64,000 bases of DNA from Lutjanus erythropterus (taxonomy: Eukaryota > Chordata > Actinopteri > Lutjaniformes > Lutjanidae): the NCBI GenBank assembly GCA_020091685.1, contig CM034610.1, positions 9,422,746-9,486,745 of the forward strand. The letters run 5' to 3'. Shown here in pieces: positions 12,311-24,080 of the stretch. The notes under the pieces are model-generated. The model worked only from the letters and a program-made list of their open reading frames with translations. It was not told the origin of the DNA and searched no databases. Every line of letters begins with the position of its first letter. The stretch's first letter is position 1. The position numbers were made by a program, and so were the translations under genes.

Positions 12311-14240
12311 GTTAAAGTCTCTCTGGCAGTGCAATATCTGGGCCAACTTTAGTTTGAGTCTCCAAACATTGACTTAGGTCTCTCTCTGGCTCTGCCGAGG
12401 AAAAACCGCAGCCAGCTCCTTCACTGTCCCGGTGAAATCTGGGATACTTCCTCCCAGGGAAAACTCTAGTCTTTTTATTAAAACAAACAAACCTTGACTT
12501 TTATGGGGTTTTTTTTTACCGACCATAGAATATTTTTAAACATTATAAAACATGAATTACAGAGCTAATATATAAACAATATTTATTTTAACAGGCCTAT
12601 CGGAAAACCTGAAAAAACAGAGGATTCTGGGAGATGAAGTCCTACATTACTCTGTGTTTTAGAAGCAATATAAAGGCAGAATCTGCATATTTTTACCATC
12701 ACTGAAATTACAGAAACACAGTAAAATAGAAAATGAATGTTTTTAGTTAGTCAATCACACTTTCTCTACCTCTTCTACAACATCCATATATAGTCTGAAG
12801 GCACGGGAGGCAGCACCTGAGCAACTATCATAGCTGCAGATCCTGCAGGTTCACAGGAGCAGTTAACAAATGGAAAGGAATAACTGTTGCCATCTGGCGT
12901 TATATCCTTCTGTTTATGCACCATTATCCACTGAGTTCTGGTCTCAATATACAAACTATAGAAATGACTGGCAGGTTCAACTACCACTTCTGTTACAACC
13001 CGCAGTAATGGATGTAAGTTGGCACTAATGGACGTGACAACGACTGGTGTGGAAAACTAAAGCTGCACAGGACAATGGAGACAGCACTTATCTATCAGTG
13101 TTAACCAGAGGCCTTTTCTGGAGCTTAGGGTGTAATTGCCCAGGTGTAATGTCTCAGGTCATGAGTCTGGCACCTGCATTTGTCAAACATGATGAGAGAA
13201 CTCGGAAGTGATTCATCCGAAGCTGCTGGGCTTGAAATAGATGGGAGAAAAGACCAGAGACTCTTAATAACATGGAAACAGCTGATGAATTGTGGTTTGG
13301 TTGAGAGAAAATGAGAGCAAAGTGGGAGCGGACAGGGACCAACAGGGACCAAGGAAGGATGGAGGGGGAACGGAAACCAAATTATGCCCAAAGCAGAGCC
13401 TTGAGGACACGCGAGAGCCAAGAGGTTCCATCAAAATCAATCCCAAATCCTGCTGAGAGGCAGCAAAACAATCTCATTGCTTTGATGAATACATACAGTG
13501 GAGTGGAGAAGAAAGAACATGAAAACAGAGATTAATTATATAGCTCTTCTCTTCTCCCTCTCATTCATTCACTAAAACAGGATGTTTTCATTGATCAAAC
13601 TGGGCGCTATTAAGTGGTGAGGGGCATCAAGCCTCTTTTTAAAGTGGCTATGATTGACATTATTACAATAATAATGTATTGAATGACAATGTGAGAATGT
13701 GAAAGTGGCTGCTTGTAGTGATGAACCTATGGAGTATTATCACCTGAATCTGCAGCTCCTCTCAGCTTTAAGGAGCTTTATAATGAGTTGAGTTCATTGT
13801 TAAGCCGTCCAGACCACAAATTTACTGTTTCTTTTCACACTCACCGCTCTCATATCGACGTTTTGGCAGCAGCCGGGAGCTGTTTTCGGAAAAAAGATTT
13901 AAAAACCAACTGTACACTATCCGCTCAGCAGCAAACTGCATACAGTTAGCAGCTAGCAGAGTAATTTTTTCCTGTTTTCTTCAGATCATATTAACACTTA
14001 AAAATTACACAGTGTATCATTCACTCACTAAAATAATGGTGACCACTTTGAATAATACTTACTATTTAAAGTCCATTTTGCATTGCTGATATTACAGCTC
14101 AGAACACTGATTATAAATCTGAGTAGTCTATCAATTTCTCATGGAAATGATTAAATCAGTTACATTCATTTTACTTTGATTTGGCCAAAAACTTCGGTGA
14201 TCTCCACATTTTAGTGTCAGACCAAAAGCACGGGCAAGAA
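12310..14240. other. No gene or recognised repeat
   Basis: The CpG content drops back to background after about 12440. Four overlapping open frames between 13125 and 13535 on both strands reflect chance lack of stops. The part at 13800-14000 has words such as CAGTTAGCAGCTAGCAGAGT that recall fish repeats, but I could not assign it. Confidence 0.4.
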
Positions 14241-14241
14241 G

Positions 14242-14285
14242 TGTTAATGTTAAATGTTTAATGTTAATGTTAAACTGTTAAATGT
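14242..14285 (+). repeat. Short tandem repeat, GTTAATGTTAAAT type
   Basis: Degenerate tandem copies of GTTAATGTTAAAT and shorter GTTAAT words. It is a local replication-slippage repeat with no other significance seen. Confidence 0.7.
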
Positions 14286-15880
14286 GCATGTTAGAAATAA
14301 ACAACAGCATGAAGATCGTGTTCAGTCAATTTTCTGACAACATTCTTCTTCTCCTTTATTTGCAGCAACAGTGTTGCTTTTTGCTGTAATATATTTTGTA
14401 TATTTTCCATAGCTCTTCATTATAACAACTTGCTCATCTTGACTGAAGTGGGCAGCTCACGATGGCTTCACTCTGTGTGGAAGACGAGTCAAGTGACGCA
14501 ACAAACACTCCTTTTTATGTGACTGGGGAGTTAAGGTTTTGTCAAACCAGCTCATGCAAAGAAAGCATGGCTGTGTTGAGCTCTCTTTGTAGAACAGCCC
14601 TCTGGTTTTCTGTATTCAAAACACTGACCTGTAATGATCATGAATGATCATGTAGATCATTTCTGAATAGAAACTGTCTCTTATAATGGAGACTGATAGT
14701 TCCATCCCATTCATTTGACACACCGGTAGAGTAGCTCACATTATGTTGGTTTTTCCCACCCACATGTGTTTGCCTCTACAGTCCTTGATGAATGGGATAT
14801 TTACTTGCATTACTGCTCAGGAAAAGAATAATTGGCACATCCATACACAGTCAGACAACAACCTCAACTGCTTTTTTGTACGTTGCTTTGTGGCTTTCAG
14901 CTTCAGTATGATAATCTCTGTACGCTATTGCAGCCTAGCATGGAAATCACTTTGGCTATGCTTGAGGTGTGCTGTATAATTTCTACCTCTATTGCCTTTT
15001 TTTTCCTCTTTCGTTGGCAGAGTTCTGACATTTTGCATCAGGAAATTACTTGAAAAGACTCAGCTTACACATACAGCACTGCCAAGCCCATTTTTTGTTT
15101 GCTGTTAGTATCTGATAGTGGTTTGTTTTTTTGGGTTTTTTTTCTGACTGCTTCTAGTCTTTGCTGTCTCTGCTCCCTGGTCTCTCCCTTCGGAGCTAGA
15201 TGGCACCCTGTCTTAAAGGGGGAACAGACAAACACACAAGACAAGAGATGCTTCATGCACATGAACACAGATGAGAAGCTGCACAGTACATCCTTTCCCA
15301 GCACACACTAAGTTGTGCGCCTGGTAGCAACTCATAGATTCAAAGATGCTGTCCAGCTGCCTTTCCCCAGTATATAATTAGAGCATTTAGCAATTGTTTG
15401 TGGGGTTTTTTTGGGGTTTTTTTTGTTAATTTTCAATGGCAGTGTTTCAGAAACTGTGCATTTTTGCTTTTACAAGTGCCTGAAAAAAGCCCATTTTCTG
15501 CTTGAGCGCTTGTTCTAATTTCTTTGATGATTTAGTGCTGACTTCATTTCCGCACTTTGAGGTACAAGTTGCTCAGGCGGCAGATGTGAGGACACAGATA
15601 AGGCGCTGAAACGAGACAAACATCTAGTCCAAACTGGAAATCAGTTTTCCCTCAGCAGTGGGAATCTAAAACATGCAGTTATTAATTGCTACATTGCATT
15701 GCCATTATTGCTGGAACAAAGCCTTCATTCATGTTATTAGTTTGACCTGAAAAGTGCTTTTCCTGCAATGACAAGTCATGAGATGTGCTGTGAGAAAAGT
15801 TGATTAATCAGGAATGGGAAGATACAGAAACAAGAGTTCTCTGCTGCATGGCTGACGAGGTTCAAGATTTATTCAGACAG
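14286..15880. other. No gene or recognised repeat
   Basis: Open frames at 14462-14647, 14743-15053 and 15065-15311 overlap each other on both strands and show no domain. There are T- and G-rich low-complexity tracts at about 15395-15425. Confidence 0.45.
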
Positions 15881-16712
15881 CAGTTCTCTCCTGCAACTTG
15901 ATTGGATGCTGTCAGATTGGTTCAAACAAAGTGGATCTGGGGAATTAAGTGTTGACTTGCTGAAAATGAGCAACACTGAAGCTATAATATGTAAAATTTC
16001 CATAGTAAAATGTGAAAAAAATTATATATGTTACATATTTTATTGAGTTGTGTACTTTTTCCATTCATTAAACCTTTATTTAAACTCAGAAATACATTTA
16101 CAATGTAGCCGATTAAAACAATAAAAAATAAAAGCACTTAGATACAGAAAAAGCCAAAGAGAAACTTACATAAGAGTGGCAACAAGAATAAAAAATAAAA
16201 ACACAATAAAACTACAATTAAAAATGTAAAAAACAAAAAATAATATACTACTTGGATGTTTCCAGCAACAGTCAAAGGTAATTTCTGCTTTTAGTTGCCA
16301 TAAAGTCTTGGAAAAGATGGAATATACTGCGTCTGTGAACATGGTTTCTGCCTGAGTGGTGTCAGATAGATTTTCATCCACGATGGTGGTAGTTTAATAA
16401 GAAAATAAGAAAACAGCTCCCATGATCCCATGCTACTTCACGTCATCAGACTACTTGTTTTGTTATTTGTTGTTCAGTGTGAGACCCTTAGCAGCAGAAC
16501 GTACATATTGTGTATTTAACACAAGTTGATTCAGGAAGTCAAGGGAAATTCATTTATTTGGGGCACACGTTTTAATTTTCAGGTCAAAAGGCTCAAGTCC
16601 AAGTGATGTCACAAATAACTAAGTCCAAGTTGAGTCTAAAGTCTTCAAATTTGTGAACTGAGTCTGACTCTAGTCCAAGTCTTGAGTCTTGGGTCTTGAA
16701 CCCGCACCACTG
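15880..16712 (+). repeat. AAGTC-rich repeat family F, copy 1, interrupted
   Basis: The left part (about 15890-15965, with GATTGGTTCAAACAAAGTGG) matches 63825-63890. The right part (about 16514-16712) is rich in AAGTC/AGTCC words, matches the family's other end, and finishes in CCCGCACCACTG. A different element (15981-16513) sits between them. The copy at 63652-63970 shows the two parts nearly adjacent, so the insertion call rests on comparison inside the window. Confidence 0.65.
15981..16513 (+). repeat. Repeat family H, copy 1 (nested)
   Basis: It starts GCTATAATATGTAAAATTT, contains CAGCTCCCATGATCCCATGC and GCTACTTCACGTCATC, and ends near GTACATATTGTG. The inverted copy at 48895-49290 carries the same blocks in reverse order. 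About 200 bp of A-rich sequence at 16020-16250 has no counterpart in the other copy and may be a further insertion. Confidence 0.7.
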
Positions 16713-16719
16713 CTGTGAA

Positions 16720-16990
16720 TAAAGCAGGAGTCTGAATTTTAAAAAAAACATCCTTTGGCTCCTTTTATTTAAACCAGGTGCAACCAGTTAATAAAAATCC
16801 AATCAGTTTCTGCCTTGAGGAGAGAGTGACTGCTTCAAAAGGGGTCTTGACAGAAAAAGTTCACTGAATTCACTGTTTTTAATATATCTCTGAATGCTGC
16901 AGCGTTAGGATTTCTCTTCATTGTACATCCTTCCAAGTGCTCAATAATAAAAGGACAAAGGTGTCCACAAACTTTTGGCCACAGTATATT
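16720..16990 (+). repeat. Fragment of a fish DNA-transposon-type repeat
   Basis: It ends in GGTGTCCACAAACTTTTGGC followed by CACAGTATATT, a terminal sequence I recognise from memory as typical of widespread non-autonomous fish elements. The left boundary is uncertain. No transposase is seen. Confidence 0.45.
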
Positions 16991-18610
16991 GTAGTAGGTA
17001 CAAAAATCTGCTTATGTAATACCAGTTTCTCAGACCAGCATATTTAGAATTACCTTCCACTGGGTATGTAAGTGGCTCTATGGAACCACTGGACCAGACC
17101 CTTAAATCTGCTTTAACAAGGAAAATTATGCACGCGCTTCATCCATAACAATGTTCCCATTACACTGTACACTGCTTAGTTGGTTCGGTTTATAGTTTAT
17201 CTTGTAAGCCACAATGCTTCACTGATTCTTACTGTCACAACGGTGTAACTATGAGAGTGAGAGAGAGAAAGAGAAAGGATAAGAAGCGCAGTGTTAAATC
17301 TTACATCAATGACACTTGATTAGTTGTGATGAGCTTTTAATGATCCTTTTAACAGACTTGTTTAGTTGAGAGGTGGGAGGACAGCAGGGATGAAAGACAA
17401 GGCAATAACAAGCAAAAAAGGCAGAAAATAACGAAGTTAAGAGATCAACAGGGAGATGCAGAAACAGAAGGGCTGCCAACACCTCATCACAGAGAGGTAG
17501 GCGATGGTGAGAACATGCGCTAATTGATGTGGAAGCAAACCAAAAGAGCATTTTCCTCATCATCAGTCAAAGCCAGTGGCTCTATGTGTGTTTTTTATTA
17601 ATAACAAGTTTAATCAGTGATGAAGCCTGAAGAGTTTTGTGGTGTTGAGCACGTACAGTACGATCTGGGGTTCAGTCAACTCAATAAAAAATCAAGAAGA
17701 AGCATCGGGTTTTCTGCACACATGTCACGCTTTCTGCCTCGCAGTGCAACAAGGACGGTATGGCAAGTGTATTGTAGTCTGCTGTTTTCCTTCCTATAGG
17801 TATTCAGATTGGCTGTTTTGCTACTGTATAGAGGCAGTGATAACACAAAGAATAAACAGATGGAACAAAAGGAGTTGTGCAGAAGCAGTGCAAACATCTC
17901 AACATGCCATCCCTCAGTTAAGAGTGCACTGAATGCCTGGGTAAACATTTACTACACAATGCTGAGGTGCAGAACAAGTACGTGGTATGTGAAGTGGCAT
18001 GATGGCACTTGATTAAAAACTGAGGATTTAACCTTAAACACATCAGACAAACGAACAAAGCTTGTTTGTGCAACTACCACAGTCCTCTCTTCAAAGAAGA
18101 GCTGACACTCAGCAAACAAAAATCTGCTTTCCTTTGCGCAGAAGTCCTCCCTTTCCCTTTCATACAAGCGCGCTTAAGTTTCACCTGACAGACACCCAAT
18201 CACAGACATTATTGCGGGGTGGGTGCGGTATCAAAAGGAGGAAGTGTGAGGTGGAAACACTGAGCATGAATGTCATTCTCTCCTTTGAAAAGCTCTGAAC
18301 CGCCTTATTCTGAATAGGTGGTGATTGTCACAGGTCGACCTCAGCTGAACCGGCAGCTGGATCTCTCTTGTGTGCTGTTCTCTGCTCCTTGTCCACACCT
18401 CATTAAAGCCACTTCGCACATTTTGCAGCCATCAGAATGGGAATGTGCCATGATTACCATATTGTTGACGTGAGAACATTGAATGTTCAAGACATCAAAC
18501 AAGGTGAAAATGCATATCTAACAGCAGACACCTGTTGTCATAAACATTTATTAGCAGCTACTTTTTTCTTGCTTGTGTAAGGTTTTTGTCATAAAACCAT
18601 TTTTATGCTT
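16991..18610. other. No gene or recognised repeat
   Basis: Several overlapping open frames at 17.3-18.3 kb lie on both strands without domain support. A GA-rich low-complexity tract lies near 17252-17280. Confidence 0.45.
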
Positions 18611-18614
18611 TTTA

Positions 18615-19045
18615 TGCTTTATTTTTCAACCATGTCCTTATTTTCCCATGTTTTAGTGTCTAAGTGACTAATGGGAACAACAATTTTATATATTGTGCCA
18701 GTATTGAGCGAGAGTGCTGCATCTAGCAGCTCCAAAATGGGCTGCAATGTAGTCCTTATAGGCAACCACAGTCGCTATAAGTGTTTGTTTTGCCACTGAC
18801 AGGCTGAGATTTTCACTCTGTTTCTGACATTATGAAAGGAAGAGTACGATCCTTTTTGTATAACCAGAAATAGCTGTTTTATTACATTCGCCAAAGCCAC
18901 CAGACACTTCATTTTGACACCACATAAACAAAATAAAACTCACCAAAATCATCTTGGTTCATCTTTCCACTGTTCCAACAATTACCCAGTCTGGTTTGGT
19001 GGAAATAAACCCTTTAATTCAGTGAGTTGGATGCCAGACAAAAAA
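18615..19045 (+). repeat. Repeat family D, copy 1
   Basis: It contains GTGTCTAAGTGACTAATGGG, GGGCTGCAATGTAGTCC, TAGCTGTTTTATTAC and TCATCTTTCCACTGTTCCAA, all present in the same order in the copy at 56570-57021. It is about 430 bp, on the same strand as copy 2. The 123-codon frame at 18914-19285 starts inside it and is not a gene. Confidence 0.85.
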
Positions 19046-19344
19046 ACACAAAAGAAACAATTAGTGCACTTATCCATGGTAGAAGCACTAAGAGCAAGGA
19101 AGGATGACCAAATCAATCAAATCCAAGCCAGTAAACATAATCAGACGGGCAAAACACTCACAGCTGTAACATTTCTGAAACACTTGGTGAGGTTTGCAGA
19201 CGTGTGGAGGACGGATCAAAACAATGACATGCTGAGGAAGAAAGTATCTAACACAAACAGATACAGACAGTATGATGTGCTCTAGTAAGTAGTCCATCTC
19301 CTGTCAACACCAGCTATTACAAATTGGTCAACTACAACCATGCA

Positions 19345-19425
19345 TCACCCACTTTAAAAGCGGTGAGGTTGCAGATTGCAAACACCTCATCTCACTCTCC
19401 CCTTCCAATCATGTAAGACAACGTA
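19345..19425 (-). repeat. Repeat family A, inverted partial copy
   Basis: The reverse complement reads TGGAAGGGGAGAGTGAGATG, then TTTGCAATCTGCAACCTCAC, which is the 3' half of family A. It is short and truncated at both ends. Confidence 0.65.
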
Positions 19426-19970
19426 CAGTGGAGATGCAAATGGCTCATTCAGAGGATACAAGAATGCAGGGATTCTTATTTTCTTATTCTTACACAGTGA
19501 ACCTGGAAGAAGCTTAAGGGAGGCCATCACAGGCTGATAACCCCTCTCCTGCTGCTACAGCCTGCCCAGTTATCATTCCCACACACCTCCTCTCCCCACT
19601 CACCCCTACACCCACCTCACCAGCCATCACAGGCTGATGCCTGTCCTGTTCTCAGATACAGCTACAGGTAGGCTGAACAATACCCTGGACTGGTCAGCAA
19701 ACACTGACGCTTCACAGGAAGGGGCAGAGCTGGTCCTACTTCCTCCCTCCCAGCAATGCAGCCGGACTGATTTCCATATATTTTGATGACTGCTTAATCG
19801 TTTTGAGCCATTTTCTCAGATTTCAGCCTCTTAAATGTGAATATTTTCTGGTTTCTTTACACTTCTCTGACACTAAACTGAATATTTTTGAGCTGTGAAC
19901 AAAACAAGACATTTGAAGACATCGTCTTGGACTTTGATCCACCTTTTTCACCATTTTCTGATTAATTCTC
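19426..19970. other. No gene; C-rich segment with a 16-bp direct repeat
   Basis: GCCATCACAGGCTGAT occurs at 19523-19538 and again at 19623-19638, exactly 100 bp apart, in a C-rich stretch. It may be a relic of a local duplication. No other feature was recognised. Confidence 0.5.
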
Positions 19971-19971
19971 A

Positions 19972-20064
19972 GAAAGTAATCAAGTTACATTACTTAAAAT
20001 TTGTGCTACTTGGATTATGTTACTGGTTACATTTTCTAACAGGTAACTTTATCGGAATACGTTT
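19972..20064 (+). repeat. Repeat family C, short copy
   Basis: The words AGTAATCAAGTTACATTACT, TGGATTATGTTACTGGTTAC and AACAGGTAACTTTATC form the TTAC/GTAA-rich interior typical of the family seen at 7936-8355. The terminal GGTTGGGAAG part is absent. Confidence 0.55.
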
Positions 20065-21175
20065 TTATACTCTAAGACCCTTCTCATTTATGAGCAACAT
20101 TAAAAAGTCAGATGGCATCTCAGTCCAAATATCTTTATCAGGTACAGGACTTTAAATTAAAAATGATCAAGGGCAGCTTTTCAACAAATTTGTCCTTTGA
20201 TCTCATAGATATTATCGCTGCTTAAGAATTAATAGTGTAAATTTAAGGCTCCATACTTTATGTAGTAGAAACCATTTCTCCATCAAGGCCTCACAATCGT
20301 ACCTTAGCTGATTATGCAGCGTTGACCAAGGTCGGCAGTCTTAAATGCTCTTAAATTTTTTAATTTTACATTGAAATGGCACACTTTGTGTCTGCATGTA
20401 GCGGTGGCAGCACAGTCATGACTCGGACCCCATTCATTCTTCTCACATTGTGGATATGATACAAGACAGGAAGCTTTAGGAGGAAGAATAGCCTTTCTAT
20501 GAACTCTACAGTTCTGCAAGTGCACAAGTGGGAGTCCATGCTTGTTTTCCCCTGTAGTGATGGATGGGGTAGATAGAGAGCAGGAGGTCCCAGAGAGGGC
20601 AGCAGGTGCAAACAGACAGATTTCCTACCCGTAGAAACCAATCAGCACTTTTGACAGACAAAGATAAAAAGAGACGGGGGGGGGGGCAATAAACAGGGAG
20701 ATCAGAGAAAGAAAAGAAAATTCAAGAGGAGTATGAAATAAATTATTAATAAAGGAATGTATAGAAAGACAGGTACTGGCACAAGAGGCAGCAATACAAG
20801 TGTTATTTTCTCACACATATTTCTTGCATAATTTTAAAGTCAGATTCAATGCTTTTTAATACATTTCTAAGACTGAAACAAGCATGATTTAAGACCAAAA
20901 GAATGTCCAAACTATTTCTTTGATAGAAAGCAGATGATTTATTGAGTCTTGTTTATGAAATACTGTTACTGCAAATGTTTCCATTCAAACTATTAAACAA
21001 TCAGAGAACAGATCGAGTATATATCGATAACTGTAATAATAAAAAAGTTCTCAAAACAACCTGTCCCAAGCCAAACAGTTGAAAAAATTAATGTGCGTGA
21101 CTTTGTTTGAAAAGCAACACAAATTCTAGGAACAGAGCAATGAACAGGAGTCGACAGGTCAATAGACCAAAGCTG
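20065..21175. other. No gene; low-complexity tracts
   Basis: Unrecognised, with a run of 11 G at 20676-20686 followed by a purine-rich stretch. Opposite-strand open frames at 20304-20641 have no domain signature. Confidence 0.45.
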
Positions 21176-21179
21176 TTAC

Positions 21180-21483
21180 ACATCCCCTTCCCACCACTGT
21201 TTCGTAACACCACCCCAAACTCTCCTCAAGATATGTGGCGTATAACTCTGCTGCTCTTTTCTCAATTTCACGGTCCGTGTCCACCAGCTCTTCTCTCCTG
21301 TACTTGAATCTTTTTTCGCATGGAGTTCAGTGATGAATTCTTCTGTCATGGTCCCCAGTGTATTCTCAGCCTTTTTTTGCAAGGCTGTGTCTGGGTCCTT
21401 CTTCCAGAGCCTGGCATACATTTGTGATTGTGTTTCTCTTCTTGCGCAGCTCTTCAAGCAGTTATCCTCAAAAGGCCACACTG
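21180..21483 (-). pseudogene. Exon-like segment, probably decayed coding sequence
   Basis: On the minus strand a textbook splice acceptor (pyrimidine-rich TTGTTTTGTCTTTTTGCAG) ends at 21484. The sequence after it looks protein-coding, but in pieces of two frames. One frame gives LLEELRKKRNTITNVCQALE and, farther on, REELVDTDREIEKRAAELYA. Between them the other frame gives TALQKKAENTLGTMTEEF. The pieces are charged, helix-prone and coiled-coil-like, and follow each other without large gaps, as if one helical protein segment had suffered two compensating frameshifts. I do not recognise the protein. The single open frame running 21176-21496 is only partly in the plausible frame. It may be a pseudogene, a decayed exon of a lost gene, or chance. 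Confidence 0.35.
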
Positions 21484-21499
21484 AATTCGTCTGCAAAAA

Positions 21500-22900
21500 G
21501 ACAAAACAAAGAGCTTTTCACTGCTGCTTTAGCTCCTCTTTTGGGGCAAGAAGACAAGTTCATATTTTGTTTGTTTTTTTGAGTGTTCTGCAATTTTCTA
21601 ATAGTACAAGTGTGTGCAACCACTTTAAAGTCAAACTGACTGACTGTTGTAGGCCAACTGACTGTGAAACTCTAGAAACTGCCTATGATGCCCAACGTTG
21701 TTTCTGACCCCAACAATGTCCTAACCAGTAAATACAAATGTTACCATCAAACTGGAGATACGGGATTCTACAATTTAACAACATCAGATGGAAGCACTCT
21801 ATTGTACACCAGTCAATTGTAAAATTAAGTATGGAGCTTGACACCATATCAAATGTGCAACACATTGTGTATCGATTTCATGTTGTGTTCAACCACCATG
21901 GTCCCTAAAATTATAACTTAGTTTGTTTCCTGTCAGTTCTAACCCCCCAAAACTTTGTAACACTTTACCCATGCCAGGACATTTTCCTTATAAGACTGGA
22001 GACGCACCATACAGTGACAGAGATCAGACTCAAGTGACTTTTACATCATTTTAACTTAACAACACAACACAATTAACAATTCAGACAATTAACCCTGCAG
22101 ACATAAATGGCTTCAAACTTGATTTTCAAAAGAGGCAAAGACTTTAATTTTCCTGTTGTCAACTTTCTGCATACAGAAAGTCTCAATCACGCTGTAACTG
22201 GAATATGAATATGAATGGTTCCATAAGAGCAACATTTTCCTCTCTTTAGGGGTTGTTGTGTGGTCTATCCCAGGTCCATCCCAATAACTCTAGGGAGGGA
22301 AACGGTGTCTTAAAATGTTTGGCACTGGCTGATATGATGATAATGATAACTAGCCCTTCTTACTGGGTGGTCAAGAAAAATTAAACCACATTTAACGTGT
22401 AACATAATATAATGAATAGCCAATGAAAACAAACGACCCACAGCTGTTTGAGAAACCTTCTTTTGTACATCCTGTGGTGTGAACAAGGAATGTTTAAAAG
22501 CTTTGAACACAGCTGGAACTGAATTATCCCAGAAGCTCAAACTCCAAATCGAAAAACGTGAATGTTAAATATATTCAACAAACAAAGAAAGAAGTGGTAC
22601 CTCTGTGCGTCACTGAAGCATGACCTTTGATTTAGTTGTCGACCACATGTTGTGCAGCCTTGGATTGTACGAGCAGAAGTAGCGGTGATGATGTTAACTG
22701 CTGCTGCATTTTTCTATTTTGGGACTCTCACCATTTCATGACACACCGGGTGTCTCTATACATCAAAGAATATAAGCCCAGACATAAAAGGTGTTATGTT
22801 ACATGTAATGGCCATTGGCATAAACAATACACAGTCAGAGGTACAACTGATTTCACTGAGCAAACTCAATAAGGCGTACACTGAAGCAACACCAACCTAC
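21500..22900. other. No gene or recognised repeat
   Basis: Unrecognised AT-rich DNA. Short open frames only, with no repeat family assigned. Confidence 0.45.
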
Positions 22901-22904
22901 ATGT

Positions 22905-23372
22905 AGAGTTTTGGGACTAGATGATTTTTGGCTTGTGATGCTCAAAGCACCAAAAACTACAAAAACAAATTCAACACAAGTATCGCTGTCCAGAAATCAT
23001 GACCCAGTTGCTCAAGATACTCCACAGACCTTGATGTGAGCATTTTAATGTCAAAACTATTGTCTTTTTGTGGTACAACCTACTGGAACTACTTTCTTTA
23101 AACATCAGAATTTACCACACTTTCTTTCTACTACAAAGAAAGTAGTTCCTACAAAAAACTGCTCACAACAAGAGCATTTTTCAAATGTATTTTTTTTTGT
23201 GCTTTGAGGTCCACAAGCAGAGTCCCATTTTGTCTCATTAAATTAGAGAGAAGGCCAACATCTCTACGGCTATTATTTCCGAAACTCTGAAACTCTATCA
23301 AGATGGATAAAGAGGTACAGGTAAGAGTAAAAAGATGTCATTTTGGTTTTGAGGTCAACTGTCCATTTAATG
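22905..23372 (+). mobile_element. Repeat family I with long inverted ends and a central hairpin
   Basis: The left arm (GGCTTGTGATGCTCAAAGCA) is mirrored by the right arm read backwards (TGCTTGTGGACCTCAAAGCA), and the right arm extends to about 23372. The centre has a perfect 15-bp inverted repeat, GGAACTACTTTCTTT at 23085-23099 and its complement at 23135-23149. The foldback structure suggests a non-autonomous DNA element. A one-arm copy lies at 58150-58530. Confidence 0.7.
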
Positions 23373-23689
23373 CTGTGAAACAGTTTAGGCTCAAAAACTA
23401 CATGACATACATAAATAACATGATGCACATAATGTTATGTAGCCGACACTAAAATTTTTAACAGGGACAAAACGTCGGTACGTGACAATCTGGGAGTGTG
23501 TGTTTAGCTTTAATCCACTTTATACTGTATAATCACTAACACAAGTGTATCCATGAGTTCTGTAGTCAATGATCACTTAAAATAAAGTGAAATATGTCAA
23601 AAATGTGACTAGTGCAAATCGGTATCAAGATGATTTTCACTGTGAATTAATCTGGCAACTTGTCAAGTGAGCATAACATGTCAAACTTT

Positions 23690-24080
23690 TTATGCGTACA
23701 AAGTCATACAAAGTGGAACAAATTGATTAATGGCTGTCAATATATGAAGCAGAAGGCGGACGTTCTGTCAAAACACGTCGGTCACATTTTAGTCCAGATA
23801 ATTAACAGTGTGACGTCATTTTATCTTTGTATGTACATACACACTCATTCAACTATACACACACACAAGCTGGTAATTAATGCCCAGCCCACTGTAGTAA
23901 TTAGTGACTTAATCTGTCGCCTTGCTCTGGTATTAGCTGATATTATTTGTGTGTTGGAGAGGTCACCAAGCTCTTCTTTCATCTGGTATCTGACATGACA
24001 TATTAATTGTCAGATTCATGTAATTGCATGTTAATTTGACCCACGTCTCAGACTGAGATTATTCGAGTTATATTTGAAAA
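23690..24080. promoter_or_regulatory. Candidate conserved non-coding / enhancer block
   Basis: Repeat-free sequence with a perfect CRE palindrome TGACGTCA at 23811-23818 and TAATTA homeodomain cores at 23799-23804, 23874-23879 and 23898-23903. TAATTGCATG/TTAAT words follow at about 24020-24033. A 112-codon frame across it has no protein-like features. The regulatory role is inferred from motif density only. Confidence 0.35.

Noticed and set aside
13125..13535. Cluster of overlapping frames as a gene
   Set aside because: Frames overlap on both strands with no domain in any of them, which indicates chance openness.
18914..19285. 123-codon frame as a gene
   Set aside because: It starts inside dispersed repeat family D, which also occurs at 56570-57021 and is open there in a different, unrelated way.
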